From: Corynebacterium kroppenstedtii
Lineage (GTDB): Bacteria > Actinomycetota > Actinomycetes > Mycobacteriales > Mycobacteriaceae
Assembly (NCBI RefSeq): GCF_003243515.1
Contig: NZ_QFRA01000015.1
Coordinates: 1 to 43,266, forward strand
Direction: 5' to 3'
DNA: 43,266 nucleotides
The notes under the pieces were generated by a model that searched no databases, was not told where the DNA came from, and saw only the letters and a list, made by a program, of their open reading frames with translations. Numbering within the stretch: the stretch's first letter is position 1; each line of letters begins with the position of its first letter. Position numbers and translations under genes: made by a program. Of this stretch, positions 1 to 8,659 are shown piece after piece.

Positions 1-313
1 ATACAGTGTTGTGTTTGTGTGTGGTGTGTGCCGAACCCCCTGGGGGGTGGCCGCACCACACACATTTTTATGCGTACGCCCACACCCGAAAAACGGGTGA
101 AGCACTTAATAAAATCGGGGGAATAGAGTTTTCTAGCCATTCAGGGCGTATTCATTCCACACAGGTTTCAACGTGATCCCGTCCACCATCCGTTCCGCTG
201 AAAGTACTCTTTTAACCTCTGCTATTATCTTTTCGGTTAACCCATTGCTGTCATCGGTGCTTCAGCACATCAAAAACAGTGATGACACATGTTTTACAAA
301 AATCTGTTAAGAA
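1..313. other. Non-coding leader region with hairpins
   Basis: No convincing gene lies in these 313 bases. GTGTGTGGTG at 17-26 can pair with CACCACACAC at 54-63, and TTTTTA follows at 65-70, so this looks like a rho-independent terminator for a gene left of the window. In M. tuberculosis tyrS is near this position, but nothing here identifies the gene. A second hairpin, CACCCG at 83-88 with CGGGTG at 94-99 around a five-A loop, follows. TATTAT at 223-228 is a possible -10 box for the next gene, with no clear -35. Assignments are inferred from sequence shape only. Confidence 0.45.
17..70 (+). terminator. Probable rho-independent terminator
   Basis: A 10-bp perfect stem (17-26 with 54-63) encloses a G/C-rich interior that could form its own small C5/G5 hairpin (36-40 with 43-47), and a run of five T residues follows directly. 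The gene it would terminate lies outside the window. Confidence 0.5.
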
Positions 314-1243
314 GTGAGCAGTACTATGAACGAATCCGAATCAAATAAACGCCATAGCGGGTCTGCTGCTAACCGGAAGCACGGTTCGGGTGGATTTAGC
401 GGTGGTAATCGCGGAAAACGCTACGACAAGTCCGGCTCTAGCGACAGGAAACACCGGGGCAATAATCGCGACTTTAATAAAAAGAACTCCCACCGCGGCA
501 ACAATCATAAGGCGAGGTACGCGTCAGGACGTTCGGGTCCGAAGAAGAGCGGTTACCGGGAAGATCGGTCAAAGAAGCACCTCAATGAGCCGTCACTTCC
601 ACCCGACATTTCTGAACGCGATTTAGATCCGACCGTCCGGCAGGACCTCCGCAGCCTATCGAAGCAGAACGCTGAGGTCGTGGCGAAACACATGGTAGCC
701 AGTGCCTTAGCCATGGAAGAGGATCCCGAGCTTGCTCTTAAGCACGCTCGCGCAGCGAAAGACCGAGCAGGACGAGTGTCCATTGCCCGTGAGACCTGTG
801 GCATCGCGGCCTACCATGCCGGCCAATGGAAAGAGGCCCTTTCAGAGCTCCGCGCGGCGCGCCGAATTTCCGGGGGACCGGGCCTACTCGCCGTCATGGC
901 CGACTGCGAACGCGGATTAGGACACCCTGAGAAGGCCATCTTTCTTGGCACATCGGATCAGGCGAAGCTCCTTGACTCAAACTCCGCCGAAGAACTCGCG
1001 ATCGTCGTGGCTGGTGCCCGTCGAGACTTAGAGCAATACGACGCAGCTGTCGTCGGGCTTGAACAAGAGAATCTCGATGAGAAGCGCAAAGATGAGGAAG
1101 CTCCTCGGTTGTTCTACGCTTACGCCGATTCGCTAGCTGCTGCAGGGAGAACTGCAGAAGCGAAGGCGTGGTTCCAAAAGACAATCGATCATGATCCCGA
1201 CGAGCTTCTTGACGCAAAAGAACGCTTAGCTGAGCTTAATTAA
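314..1243 (+). CDS. TPR-like helical protein with basic, Gly/Asn/Arg-rich N-terminal tail
   Basis: The protein has 309 residues from a GTG start; an ATG four codons later (326) is an alternative. Residues 1 to about 95 are low complexity, rich in Gly, Arg, Lys, Asn, Ser and His, and probably disordered. Residues from about 100 to 309 are helical and Ala/Leu/Glu-rich, with repeated patterns such as ALKHARAAKDRAGR and FYAYADSLAAAGRTAEAKAWF that fit degenerate tetratricopeptide repeats. Its place just before the HAD phosphatase and tlyA matches Rv1691 of M. tuberculosis, a TPR protein. The role is unknown. A protein-binding scaffold is inferred from the repeats, and nucleic-acid contact is only a guess from the basic tail. 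Confidence 0.8.
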   Translation: MSSTMNESESNKRHSGSAANRKHGSGGFSGGNRGKRYDKSGSSDRKHRGNNRDFNKKNSHRGNNHKARYASGRSGPKKSGYREDRSKKHLNEPSLPPDISERDLDPTVRQDLRSLSKQNAEVVAKHMVASALAMEEDPELALKHARAAKDRAGRVSIARETCGIAAYHAGQWKEALSELRAARRISGGPGLLAVMADCERGLGHPEKAIFLGTSDQAKLLDSNSAEELAIVVAGARRDLEQYDAAVVGLEQENLDEKRKDEEAPRLFYAYADSLAAAGRTAEAKAWFQKTIDHDPDELLDAKERLAELN

Positions 1244-1310
1244 GATAAACACACCGTACGGTGTCGTTATGTACTGATCCCTACGGATGATATCCAGTAA
1301 GGAAAATTTG

Positions 1311-2414
1311 ATGGCCGCCTCAAGCAATGACAGCGCTGGTACGTCTGAAGAGCGTTTGATCGACCGCACCGACGCGTTATTCCTCGATCTCGACGGAACC
1401 GTTTACCACGGTGCACGACCAATTCCGGAAGCAGTATCGGCTCTTAATAGGGCTCGCTCCCACGTTGGTTTGAAGTACATAACGAACAATGCGTCCCGCT
1501 CACCTAGCGCGGTTGCCGAGGCTCTGCAGGAAATGGGTATTCCTGTTTCTGAGGACGAAGTCTTAACCTCCGCTCAAGCTGGAGTAACGCTGCTGACCAG
1601 CAAAATTCCCGCAGGCTCGCACGTCATCGTATTGGGATCAGACTCGCTCAAAGACCTCGTCAGCGGAGCCGGGTTTAGCGTCGTCACGTCGGCCGACGAT
1701 CAACCAGCTGCTGTGATTCAAGGCCACGCGACGACGACAGGCTGGCCCCAAATGTCAGAGGCTGCACTGGCAATTAATAACGGCGCGGTCTACGTCGCGA
1801 CGAATATGGACACCACGTTGCCTACCGAGCGTGGCTTGACCGTCGGAAATGGGTCGATGATTGCTGCGATTACCACGGCAACGGGAGTGACCCCTGATTC
1901 TGCCGGAAAACCAGCCGGTGACATGTTTACCCAGGCGGCGGAAGAGCTCCATTCTGATCGTCCCTTGGCTGTGGGCGACCGCCTTAACACTGACATTGCC
2001 GGAGGTGTTGCGGCTGGGATTCCGTCTTTGATGGTCATTACCGGTATATCAGGGCACAAAGACCTTCTGACTGCGGATCCTGCGGAGCGTCCCACATATA
2101 TCGCCGCCGATATGATGGCCTTGTTCGCCCCGATTGACTGGTCGATACCTGGGCCGAAGGCAGGGTGGAAAGCAGAGCTGGCGTCGGATGGCGTTCTGCA
2201 GCTTTCGTCCGTTGACGGCGAGGTTTCTGGGGGCTTGTCCGAAGAATCCCTGGGTGGTGCGGATTCATCTCAGCAAGCTCGCTTTTCTGATCGACGCTCC
2301 CATGACGCCTTGCTGACTGCGATTGCTGCAGCATGGGAAGACGGAGCTCCCGCCGTGATGCAGGTGACAGCGACCGATTCGACTGCGCAAAGCGTGATCG
2401 ATACATGGCGATAA
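1311..2414 (+). CDS. HAD-superfamily phosphatase, NagD/AraL type (Rv1692-like)
   Basis: This is a phosphatase of the haloacid dehalogenase superfamily with a type IIA cap. The nucleophile motif DLDGT lies near residues 26-30, motif II TNNAS near 58, a lysine in AGKPAGDMF near 202 and the acidic motif VGDRLNTDI near 224. The M. tuberculosis orthologue by position, Rv1692, has been described as a glycerol-3-phosphate phosphatase; the substrate here is inferred. I chose ATG at 1311 because TAAGGA at 1298-1303 precedes it by 7 bases; an ATG at 1287 lacks such a site. After the catalytic core there is a roughly 95-residue Gly/Ser-rich tail. The stop overlaps the next small gene by 10 bases, indicating translational coupling. 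Confidence 0.9.
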   Translation: MAASSNDSAGTSEERLIDRTDALFLDLDGTVYHGARPIPEAVSALNRARSHVGLKYITNNASRSPSAVAEALQEMGIPVSEDEVLTSAQAGVTLLTSKIPAGSHVIVLGSDSLKDLVSGAGFSVVTSADDQPAAVIQGHATTTGWPQMSEAALAINNGAVYVATNMDTTLPTERGLTVGNGSMIAAITTATGVTPDSAGKPAGDMFTQAAEELHSDRPLAVGDRLNTDIAGGVAAGIPSLMVITGISGHKDLLTADPAERPTYIAADMMALFAPIDWSIPGPKAGWKAELASDGVLQLSSVDGEVSGGLSEESLGGADSSQQARFSDRRSHDALLTAIAAAWEDGAPAVMQVTATDSTAQSVIDTWR

Positions 2415-2611
2415 CACCCGGCGACGTCCAGCGTCTCAGGCAGGAACGCCTGGCTGAAGCGAATAAAACGCTCGAGGAATTAAACGCCGAATTATCAGCG
2501 CACATGTACGAAATCCTCGACGGAGACCCCTCTGATCTCTCTGCAGAAGCTGAACGTCTCGAGAAGGCTCATGATCTTCTTCATCAGGCCTTGGAGGATT
2601 ACCGTGACTAA
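2405..2611 (+). CDS. Small conserved helical protein (Rv1693-like)
   Basis: This 68-residue protein starts at ATG 2405, inside the end of the HAD gene, and its stop overlaps the GTG start of tlyA by 8 bases. It is predicted to be almost wholly helical and charged, with heptad-like spacing of Leu and Glu (RLEKAHDLLHQALEDYR near the C-terminus). M. tuberculosis has a small conserved protein, Rv1693, in exactly this place between the phosphatase and tlyA, which supports it being a real gene. No function is known. Tight overlap on both sides implies co-translation with tlyA. Confidence 0.75.
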   Translation: MAITPGDVQRLRQERLAEANKTLEELNAELSAHMYEILDGDPSDLSAEAERLEKAHDLLHQALEDYRD

Positions 2612-3434
2612 GCAGCCTAGTCGACGCCGTCTCGACGCTGAATTAGTAAACCGTAAAGTTGCGCGATCACGCGACCAGGCCGTTGAGATGATTCGCAGCG
2701 GCCGCGTCATGGTTAACGGATTTCAAGCCACTAAGCCAGCAACCCGAGTTGAACCGGGTATATCCATCAAAGTGGAGAAAAGCGTCGACGATAATTGGGC
2801 ATCGCGTGGTGCCCACAAGCTCCTTGGCGCGTGTGATGCTTTTGAGCCCGAGGGCCTCTCATTCGAGGGACGTCGGGTATTAGACGCGGGAGCCTCAACA
2901 GGAGGGTTTACCGACGTTTGTCTCAAGCGCGGAGCTCGCGAAGTCGTCGCTGTTGACGTCGGCTATGGGCAGCTGATCTGGCGCCTACAAAATGATGAAC
3001 GAGTCCGTGTAGTAGATAGGACGAATGTACGTCACCTGACCCCTGAGCTGACAGGCGGACCATGTGATCTGATGGTGGGGGACCTGTCGTTTATCTCTCT
3101 GCGTTTGGTTCTCCCGGCGATCGTTGAGTGTATGGGTGAGGGGGCAGATCTCCTACCCATGGTGAAGCCACAGTTTGAGGTAGGGAAAGACCGTTTAGAG
3201 CACGGCGGTGTGGTCCGCTCGGAAAGCCTGCGGACGAGCGCGACTGTGGACGTTGCGCAGTATGCTCAAAGTCTTGGGCTGTCGCTTCGTGGTGTGGTTG
3301 CGTCGCCTCTGCCGGGCCCCAGCGGCAATGTGGAGTATTTTTTATGGCTTGTCAAGGATGGTGGGGTCCGGGCCGTAGAACCCGGTAAACTTGAATCCAT
3401 GGTCTCGGCAGCAGTGCAGGAAGGACCTCAATGA
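2604..3434 (+). CDS. tlyA: 16S/23S rRNA 2'-O-ribose methyltransferase TlyA
   Basis: TlyA methylates the 2'-hydroxyl of cytidines in 16S and 23S rRNA (C1409 and C1920, E. coli numbering) using SAM; its loss gives capreomycin resistance in mycobacteria. The 276-residue protein has an N-terminal S4 RNA-binding domain (about 5-65: RRRLDAELVNRKVARSRDQA) and an FtsJ-like domain with the SAM-binding segment DAGASTGGFTDV near residue 95, an acidic VDVGYG strand and DLSFISL. GTG 2604 was chosen because GGAGGA at 2593-2598 sits 5 bases upstream, and longer upstream versions would run into the preceding gene. It ends in an ATGA overlap with nadK. Confidence 0.95.
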   Translation: MTKQPSRRRLDAELVNRKVARSRDQAVEMIRSGRVMVNGFQATKPATRVEPGISIKVEKSVDDNWASRGAHKLLGACDAFEPEGLSFEGRRVLDAGASTGGFTDVCLKRGAREVVAVDVGYGQLIWRLQNDERVRVVDRTNVRHLTPELTGGPCDLMVGDLSFISLRLVLPAIVECMGEGADLLPMVKPQFEVGKDRLEHGGVVRSESLRTSATVDVAQYAQSLGLSLRGVVASPLPGPSGNVEYFLWLVKDGGVRAVEPGKLESMVSAAVQEGPQ

Positions 3435-4345
3435 CGGATAAGAATCGGGAAATTCTGCTTGTTGCAAACACAGGGCGGGATTCAAACTTAGCAGCGGCGG
3501 CGGAAGCTGCTGAATATCTGAAGGACGCAGGGCTGACCGTATGGGTCCTCGCCAGTGAGTCGTCGGACCCCATTACGAAGCACCCGGTCCTTGGCACATT
3601 TCCGATTTTTCGATCAGGAGAAGTTGATACGGCTCGGATTGAACTAGTACTCGTCCTCGGGGGCGACGGAACCTTCTTACGCGCCGCCGATATTGCTCAT
3701 GCTGCCGATTTACCCGTTTTGGGGATCAACCTTGGCCACGTTGGTTTCTTGGCTGAATGGGAGCAGGAGTCCCTCCCCGAGGCGCTTCAGCTTGTCATCA
3801 ATCACGGCTGGCGTGTGGAAGACCGTATGACGCTCTCGGTCAGTGTTCATGGTCCCGACGGGCGAAACCTCGGCCGCGGTTGGGCCCTTAACGAAGTGGC
3901 CGTGGAGAATGTAGATAGACAAGGCGTACTCGACGCAGTGTTGGAAGTCGATCAACGCCCTGTGAGTTCCTTTGGGTGCGACGGAGTGTTGGTCTCTACT
4001 CCCACCGGGTCCACCGCATATGCGTTCTCAGCCGGCGGTCCCGTCTTATGGCCATCGCTGGACGCCATCCTTGTCGTTCCGAATAACGCCCACGCACTGT
4101 TCGCAAGACCTCTGGTGGTAAGCCCCTTCTCCGAGGTCGCCATAGAGACGAACACATCAACACAGTCGGCGACGGCGAACCTGGATGGGATCAGAAGAAT
4201 CCCTATCCCGCCCGGATCCAGGGTGGAAGTCCGTCGTGGCGATCAACCAGTCAGGTGGGTCAGGCTAGACGCGGCACCATTTACGGACCGTCTAGTGTCG
4301 AAGTTTCGCCTGCCTGTGTCCGGGTGGCGGGGCCCCAAAAAGTAA
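3431..4345 (+). CDS. nadK: ATP/polyphosphate-type NAD kinase
   Basis: NAD kinase phosphorylates NAD+ at the 2' position of the adenosine ribose to give NADP+, the source of NADPH for biosynthesis and redox defence. The 304-residue protein shows the family signatures GGDGTFLRAA (about 76-85), GINLGHVGFL (near 107) and TPTGSTAYAFSAGGP (near 190). It starts with ATG at 3431 inside the tlyA stop (ATGA), preceded by AAGGAC. The same position next to tlyA and recN is seen in M. tuberculosis (ppnK, Rv1695). Nothing is unusual in length or motifs. Confidence 0.97.
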   Translation: MTDKNREILLVANTGRDSNLAAAAEAAEYLKDAGLTVWVLASESSDPITKHPVLGTFPIFRSGEVDTARIELVLVLGGDGTFLRAADIAHAADLPVLGINLGHVGFLAEWEQESLPEALQLVINHGWRVEDRMTLSVSVHGPDGRNLGRGWALNEVAVENVDRQGVLDAVLEVDQRPVSSFGCDGVLVSTPTGSTAYAFSAGGPVLWPSLDAILVVPNNAHALFARPLVVSPFSEVAIETNTSTQSATANLDGIRRIPIPPGSRVEVRRGDQPVRWVRLDAAPFTDRLVSKFRLPVSGWRGPKK

Positions 4346-4434
4346 CGCACGAGCCTGGGTCGGCAGAGCTGAAAGACGATGCGGATGCCGAAAGAGTCTT
4401 CGGAGGGCACGCACGTGTATGAAAGGGGAAACTA

Positions 4435-6144
4435 GTGCTCGTTGAACTCAGCATTGAGAACCTGGGAGTTTTGCCTAGCGCTACTGCATCATGGGCCCCC
4501 GGCCTTACTGTTCTCACTGGTGAGACCGGCGCAGGTAAAACCTTCTTACTGTCGGGCCTCAAACTCATTCAGGGGGCACGGGCTGATTCATCGCGGGTCA
4601 GAGAAGGCCAGTCCCAAGCATTCGTCGAGGGGATCTTTGACTTTTCAGAGATCGACGAAGCTGCCTGTGCTGCCATCACGGATGAAATCGAAAACGTCGG
4701 CGGGGATACCGAAAACAACGAAGTCGTCGTATCCCGATCAGTCTCGTCAAAAGGGCGATCACGTGCCCACGTCGGTGGGCGGACCGTCACCGCAGGACGA
4801 CTGGCAGCCGTAGTGGATAATTTGCTAGTTATCCATGGTCAAAATGATCAATTGCGTTTGTTGTCGACGGATCAGCAGCGGGATGCCCTCGATTCGTTTG
4901 ACCCCGAGATCGCGACCGTTAAGTCTCGCTACCAAGTGTTGAGGGACCAGTGGCGGTCAGTGACACGGGAGCTCACTCGGCGCCAACAACATCGTCGAGA
5001 AATGGCTCAGGAAGAAGATCGGCTCCGATTCGCCCTCGACGAGATTGAGGCCGTGAGCCCCACGCCGCACGAAGACGAGCTACTCGTCGACAAGGTTAAG
5101 CGACTCCAGGAGGTTGATTCGCTCCGAGACTCCGCGGGGAGAGCTTTTCAGGCGTTGAGTTCCGACGATACCGAGGAAACGTCATCGGCTATCGACCTCC
5201 TGGGTGAAGCTCAATCAGCGTTGGCATCCAGCGGTGATTCGCAGCTGGTTAACCTGGGGACACAAATTCACAATCTGCTTGAACAGGTAGGAGACATTTC
5301 ATCCGACCTCAGCAGATATCTGGGCGGACTCTCCTCTGACCCGGGTGAACTCGATGCTGCACTTCAACGTCAGGCACAGCTAAATGAGCTGACGAGAAAA
5401 TATGCCGCGAATATTGACGAGGTTCTGGAATGGCGTGACAGCGCCTACAAGCGGTTGGAAAGCCTCGATACCTCCACCGAAACCATCGAAAAACTAGCCC
5501 AGGAAGCAGAAGAAGCAGGGACAAAGACCCGCGAGATCGCTGAAAAACTAACCGCTGCTCGCCGACGTGCTGCACGGAAACTTGAACAAGCGGTCACGGA
5601 AGAAATGAGGGGCTTGGCGATGCCGACGTCGTCACTCGACATCGCAGTAACAACAAATACCGTCTTCCGAAAAAATGGGACCGATGAAGTTGAATTTCGA
5701 CTGCGATCCTATGACGGCGCCGAACCCCGTCCACTGACACAGGCAGCTTCGGGCGGTGAGCTATCCAGAATCATGCTCGCTCTTGAAGTTGTTCTGTCCG
5801 CTGAACGACGCGGCACAACGATCGTCTTTGACGAAGTTGACGCCGGAGTGGGAGGACGCGCCGGGGTGGAGATCGGTCGGCGTCTTATGCGGCTATCGCG
5901 ACAGTGCCAGGTGATTGTTGTTACGCACCTGCCGCAGGTAGCGGCTTTCGCCGATCAACATCTCGTTGTCACGAAAAGCGTCGATGCCTCTGTGGCGGCG
6001 ACGTCGGGCGTCAAAACCCTAGCGGAGAGCGAGCGCGTTGAGGAGCTTGCGAGGATGCTTGCCGGCTTGGACCACACCGATACTGGACGCGCACATGCCG
6101 AGGAATTGTTGGCCACTGCAGCCCGCGAACGCTCGCAGGCGTAA
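4435..6144 (+). CDS. recN: DNA repair ATPase RecN
   Basis: RecN is an SMC-like ATPase acting early in repair of DNA double-strand breaks. The 569-residue protein has an N-terminal half ATPase with Walker A GETGAGKT (about 29-36) and a GQNDQ stretch (near 139), a long charged coiled-coil middle (about 150-390) and a C-terminal half ATPase with signature SGGELSR (near 440) and Walker B FDEVDAGVGG (near 465). The length is normal. The GTG start at 4435 follows GAAAGGGGA at 4421-4429 by 5 bases. The 89-base gap after nadK holds no obvious terminator, so co-transcription with nadK is likely. Confidence 0.96.
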   Translation: MLVELSIENLGVLPSATASWAPGLTVLTGETGAGKTFLLSGLKLIQGARADSSRVREGQSQAFVEGIFDFSEIDEAACAAITDEIENVGGDTENNEVVVSRSVSSKGRSRAHVGGRTVTAGRLAAVVDNLLVIHGQNDQLRLLSTDQQRDALDSFDPEIATVKSRYQVLRDQWRSVTRELTRRQQHRREMAQEEDRLRFALDEIEAVSPTPHEDELLVDKVKRLQEVDSLRDSAGRAFQALSSDDTEETSSAIDLLGEAQSALASSGDSQLVNLGTQIHNLLEQVGDISSDLSRYLGGLSSDPGELDAALQRQAQLNELTRKYAANIDEVLEWRDSAYKRLESLDTSTETIEKLAQEAEEAGTKTREIAEKLTAARRRAARKLEQAVTEEMRGLAMPTSSLDIAVTTNTVFRKNGTDEVEFRLRSYDGAEPRPLTQAASGGELSRIMLALEVVLSAERRGTTIVFDEVDAGVGGRAGVEIGRRLMRLSRQCQVIVVTHLPQVAAFADQHLVVTKSVDASVAATSGVKTLAESERVEELARMLAGLDHTDTGRAHAEELLATAARERSQA

Positions 6145-6252
6145 GAAGTGCCCGTGAGAAACGTCGGTTTTATAGTCCCCGTACCAGCAGATATCTGTCC
6201 GAGATGACTCTGTAGTCGGCGCGCCTCTGTGCATAACGGTTGGTAATCAGGA

Positions 6253-7449
6253 ATGATGGCTCCCATGAAACTGTTCTCTCGGTCGCAGTCGGATCTGCCG
6301 GGGCTCAACGCCACGGTTCGAGATATCGCTCACTCCTCCAAAGAGCTGCGCAAGCTTGCTGAAGGCGATATTGCCATCATTGATGGGCCCGAAATCCCTC
6401 GAGGCCTGGCCCAGCGCCTTATTGACATGCATGTTTCCGCAGTTGCGACAGAGGTAGAGACAGAGCAGGGAAGTATCCCTCGCTTCGGCCCTCAGATGCT
6501 TATCGACGCGGGCGTTGTTTTTATCGACGGTATCGGCTCCGATGGGCGGCAGGCTCTTCAATCTGGGAAGAAATATCGCCTCGACGAAGGCTCTTTCTAC
6601 CGAGGAGATGACGAAGTCGCTCGCGGTAAGGAAATTACTCTCGACCGGGCTGTAGCGGTCTTTGAGGATTCGCGTGAACAGCTCGCGGATCATATGGAAG
6701 CGTTATCCGGGAACGTGACGGAATTCGTGCGTTCCGAGTCGCCGCTTTTCATCGACGGTTTAGGCATCCCAGATGTCGATGTCCCCATCCAAGACCGAAA
6801 AGTTATCGTCGTCAGCCCGTCTGCCGACGTCGAGTCGCAGCTTAAAGATTTGCGCTCGTTTATTCGCGAATACGATCCGCTGCTTATCGGTGTGGAAAAT
6901 GCAGCTGACGTCCTGGTGGACAAGGGATACAAGCCGTCGATCATTGTGGGCGATCCTGAGCTCATTAACGACCGCGCGTTGCGCTCCGGGGCAACGGTGA
7001 TTTTGCCAGCCGATCCTGACGGGCACGCTGCAGGCTTGGAGCGAATCCAGGACCTAGGCATCGGCGCGATGACCTTCCCAGCGGCCACAGGCTCAGCCAC
7101 GGATTTGGCGTTGCTCATCGCTAGCTATCACGGCGCGTCACTCGTCGTTAATTGTGGTTCGCCCTTTGATATTGAGACGTTGTTTGATGAGAATCAGCGG
7201 GATGCTGCTCCGTCAGCTTTGCTGACTCGTGCGCGCGTCGGTCCCCGGTTGGTCGATGCCTCCGCTGTGAATGAGCTTTATTTGGTGCGGTCATTGGGCT
7301 TGGGATGGGTGTGGGCGGTCATCGCCATTATTATCGCCCTCGTCACCATTATTCTTATTTCGGGGTTGTCAGGTGATGATTCATTTATCAACAACCTGAT
7401 AGATACGTGGAACAGTTTCGCAATTAGTGTTCAGAATCTGTTCAAGTAA
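6253..7449 (+). CDS. steA: Cell-separation protein SteA (Rv1697-like)
   Basis: This 398-residue protein corresponds by synteny and sequence to corynebacterial SteA and mycobacterial Rv1697. In C. glutamicum SteA works with SteB in the RipC-FtsEX daughter-cell separation pathway. The bulk is cytoplasmic and includes a segment resembling thiamin-pyrophosphokinase folds (about 180-320, with VSPSADVESQLKDL and IVGDPELI). A single membrane segment follows near 345-375 (WVWAVIAIIIALVTIILIS), with a short C-terminal tail. Three in-frame ATGs (6253, 6256, 6265) compete; AGGA at 6249-6252 does not settle which is used. Pairing with steB 28 bases downstream supports a joint envelope role. Confidence 0.88.
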   Translation: MMAPMKLFSRSQSDLPGLNATVRDIAHSSKELRKLAEGDIAIIDGPEIPRGLAQRLIDMHVSAVATEVETEQGSIPRFGPQMLIDAGVVFIDGIGSDGRQALQSGKKYRLDEGSFYRGDDEVARGKEITLDRAVAVFEDSREQLADHMEALSGNVTEFVRSESPLFIDGLGIPDVDVPIQDRKVIVVSPSADVESQLKDLRSFIREYDPLLIGVENAADVLVDKGYKPSIIVGDPELINDRALRSGATVILPADPDGHAAGLERIQDLGIGAMTFPAATGSATDLALLIASYHGASLVVNCGSPFDIETLFDENQRDAAPSALLTRARVGPRLVDASAVNELYLVRSLGLGWVWAVIAIIIALVTIILISGLSGDDSFINNLIDTWNSFAISVQNLFK

Positions 7450-7477
7450 GGCAGTTTTACAGCCATAGGAGCACAGT

Positions 7478-8437
7478 TTGTCTCACAATCGATCAGGCAT
7501 TGCAGTTGCTGGCGCGGCGTGCGGAATTGCGCTGGGAACCGTCTTCGGCGTGTATGTTTTAGGTCCGCACTCGGGCGCGAGCAGCCACATCACCCGGCAC
7601 AATGTTGATACCGAGCGCAAGGTCGACTCAGTCACTGCGGAGCGTAACCAGGCTAATAAGAGTGTTCAGGCGGCCGACCAACTCGGGGTGACGCTTGCCC
7701 CAGATGCGGTCAAAGGGCGGTTGCATGATAAGGCTGTGCTGATCATCACCACGCCCGACGTCAATAAAGATGATGTGAAGGCTGTCAAGGGCCTCATTGA
7801 ACCTGCAGGTGCCCACGTCGCTGGCACTATTGGGCTGAAAGACAAATTTGTTTCTCGCGACGGCGGTGATGACCTCAAGTCCATTGCCGCGACGACGCTA
7901 CCGGCAGGTGTCCAACTGTCCGAGAGAAATTCGTCACCTGGCTGGCATATCGGGCAATTGATGGGCGGCGCCTTCTTGAAGAAGAGTGAAGGCGGAGATA
8001 ATGCTGAAGAGCAATCGACAGGCGCGGAGAGAAAAATAGTCAGGGATTCACTAACTCAGGGAGATTTCCTGACTGCCGACGGCCTGGATGAACCGGCTGA
8101 CGTGGCTATTCTCATCACCGGAGGTTCTGACGGCAAAAAGGGAAACAATGATTATGTGGCAGGCTTCCTCCGTGATTTCACTGAAGGCCTTGGCCACAAC
8201 GGGTCTGGTGTCGTTGCCGCGTCCCGTCCCGGCGCGGCCGAAGACAACGGGGTGATCGCTCGACTTCGCGATTCCCACGATGGGCAAGAGGGATCCCAAG
8301 CCAAAATCTCCACTGTCGATGACATTAACCACGTCACAGGGCAGGTCAGTGCAATTCGTGCCTCAGCTGACGTCATCACAGGAAAAACTGGCTCTTACGG
8401 AATTATGGACGGTGCAACGGCGGCCGTTGCCCAGTAA
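7478..8437 (+). CDS. steB: SteB / MctB-like envelope protein (Rv1698 family)
   Basis: The 319-residue protein has one N-terminal membrane anchor or signal (about 5-28: IAVAGAACGIALGTVFGVYVL), a short coiled coil (about 45-65) and a secreted domain. It is the syntenic counterpart of C. glutamicum SteB and M. tuberculosis Rv1698 (MctB), which was linked to copper handling and channel activity; in corynebacteria the established link is to cell separation with SteA. The start is an uncommon TTG at 7478, supported by AGGAG at 7467-7471, six bases upstream; no other start precedes the membrane segment. There are no Cys or clustered His residues suggesting a metal site. Confidence 0.88.
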   Translation: MSHNRSGIAVAGAACGIALGTVFGVYVLGPHSGASSHITRHNVDTERKVDSVTAERNQANKSVQAADQLGVTLAPDAVKGRLHDKAVLIITTPDVNKDDVKAVKGLIEPAGAHVAGTIGLKDKFVSRDGGDDLKSIAATTLPAGVQLSERNSSPGWHIGQLMGGAFLKKSEGGDNAEEQSTGAERKIVRDSLTQGDFLTADGLDEPADVAILITGGSDGKKGNNDYVAGFLRDFTEGLGHNGSGVVAASRPGAAEDNGVIARLRDSHDGQEGSQAKISTVDDINHVTGQVSAIRASADVITGKTGSYGIMDGATAAVAQ

Positions 8438-8659
8438 GGCCCTTTGTTGCCCAGGGTCCCCGCTGCTGTGGTTGGTTGTGTCCCGCAAAATGACGATGGT
8501 GAAAGTTTCGTGTTAGGCTGAAGTCCCGAGGGATTGTGGATATCTACCGATAATTGCCACTTTGACCGATGGATTTTCCGTTAACCGGCGAGCTCTACGA
8601 AGCCAGTTGCGGTTATCCAGCATTGATCACCGTCCATCATCGATCCTCGGGAGAGCATA

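Noticed and set aside
1287..1310. Upstream ATG start for the HAD phosphatase
   Set aside because: ATG 1311 has a well-spaced TAAGGA, while the earlier ATG has none and would place the ribosome site within the coding sequence.
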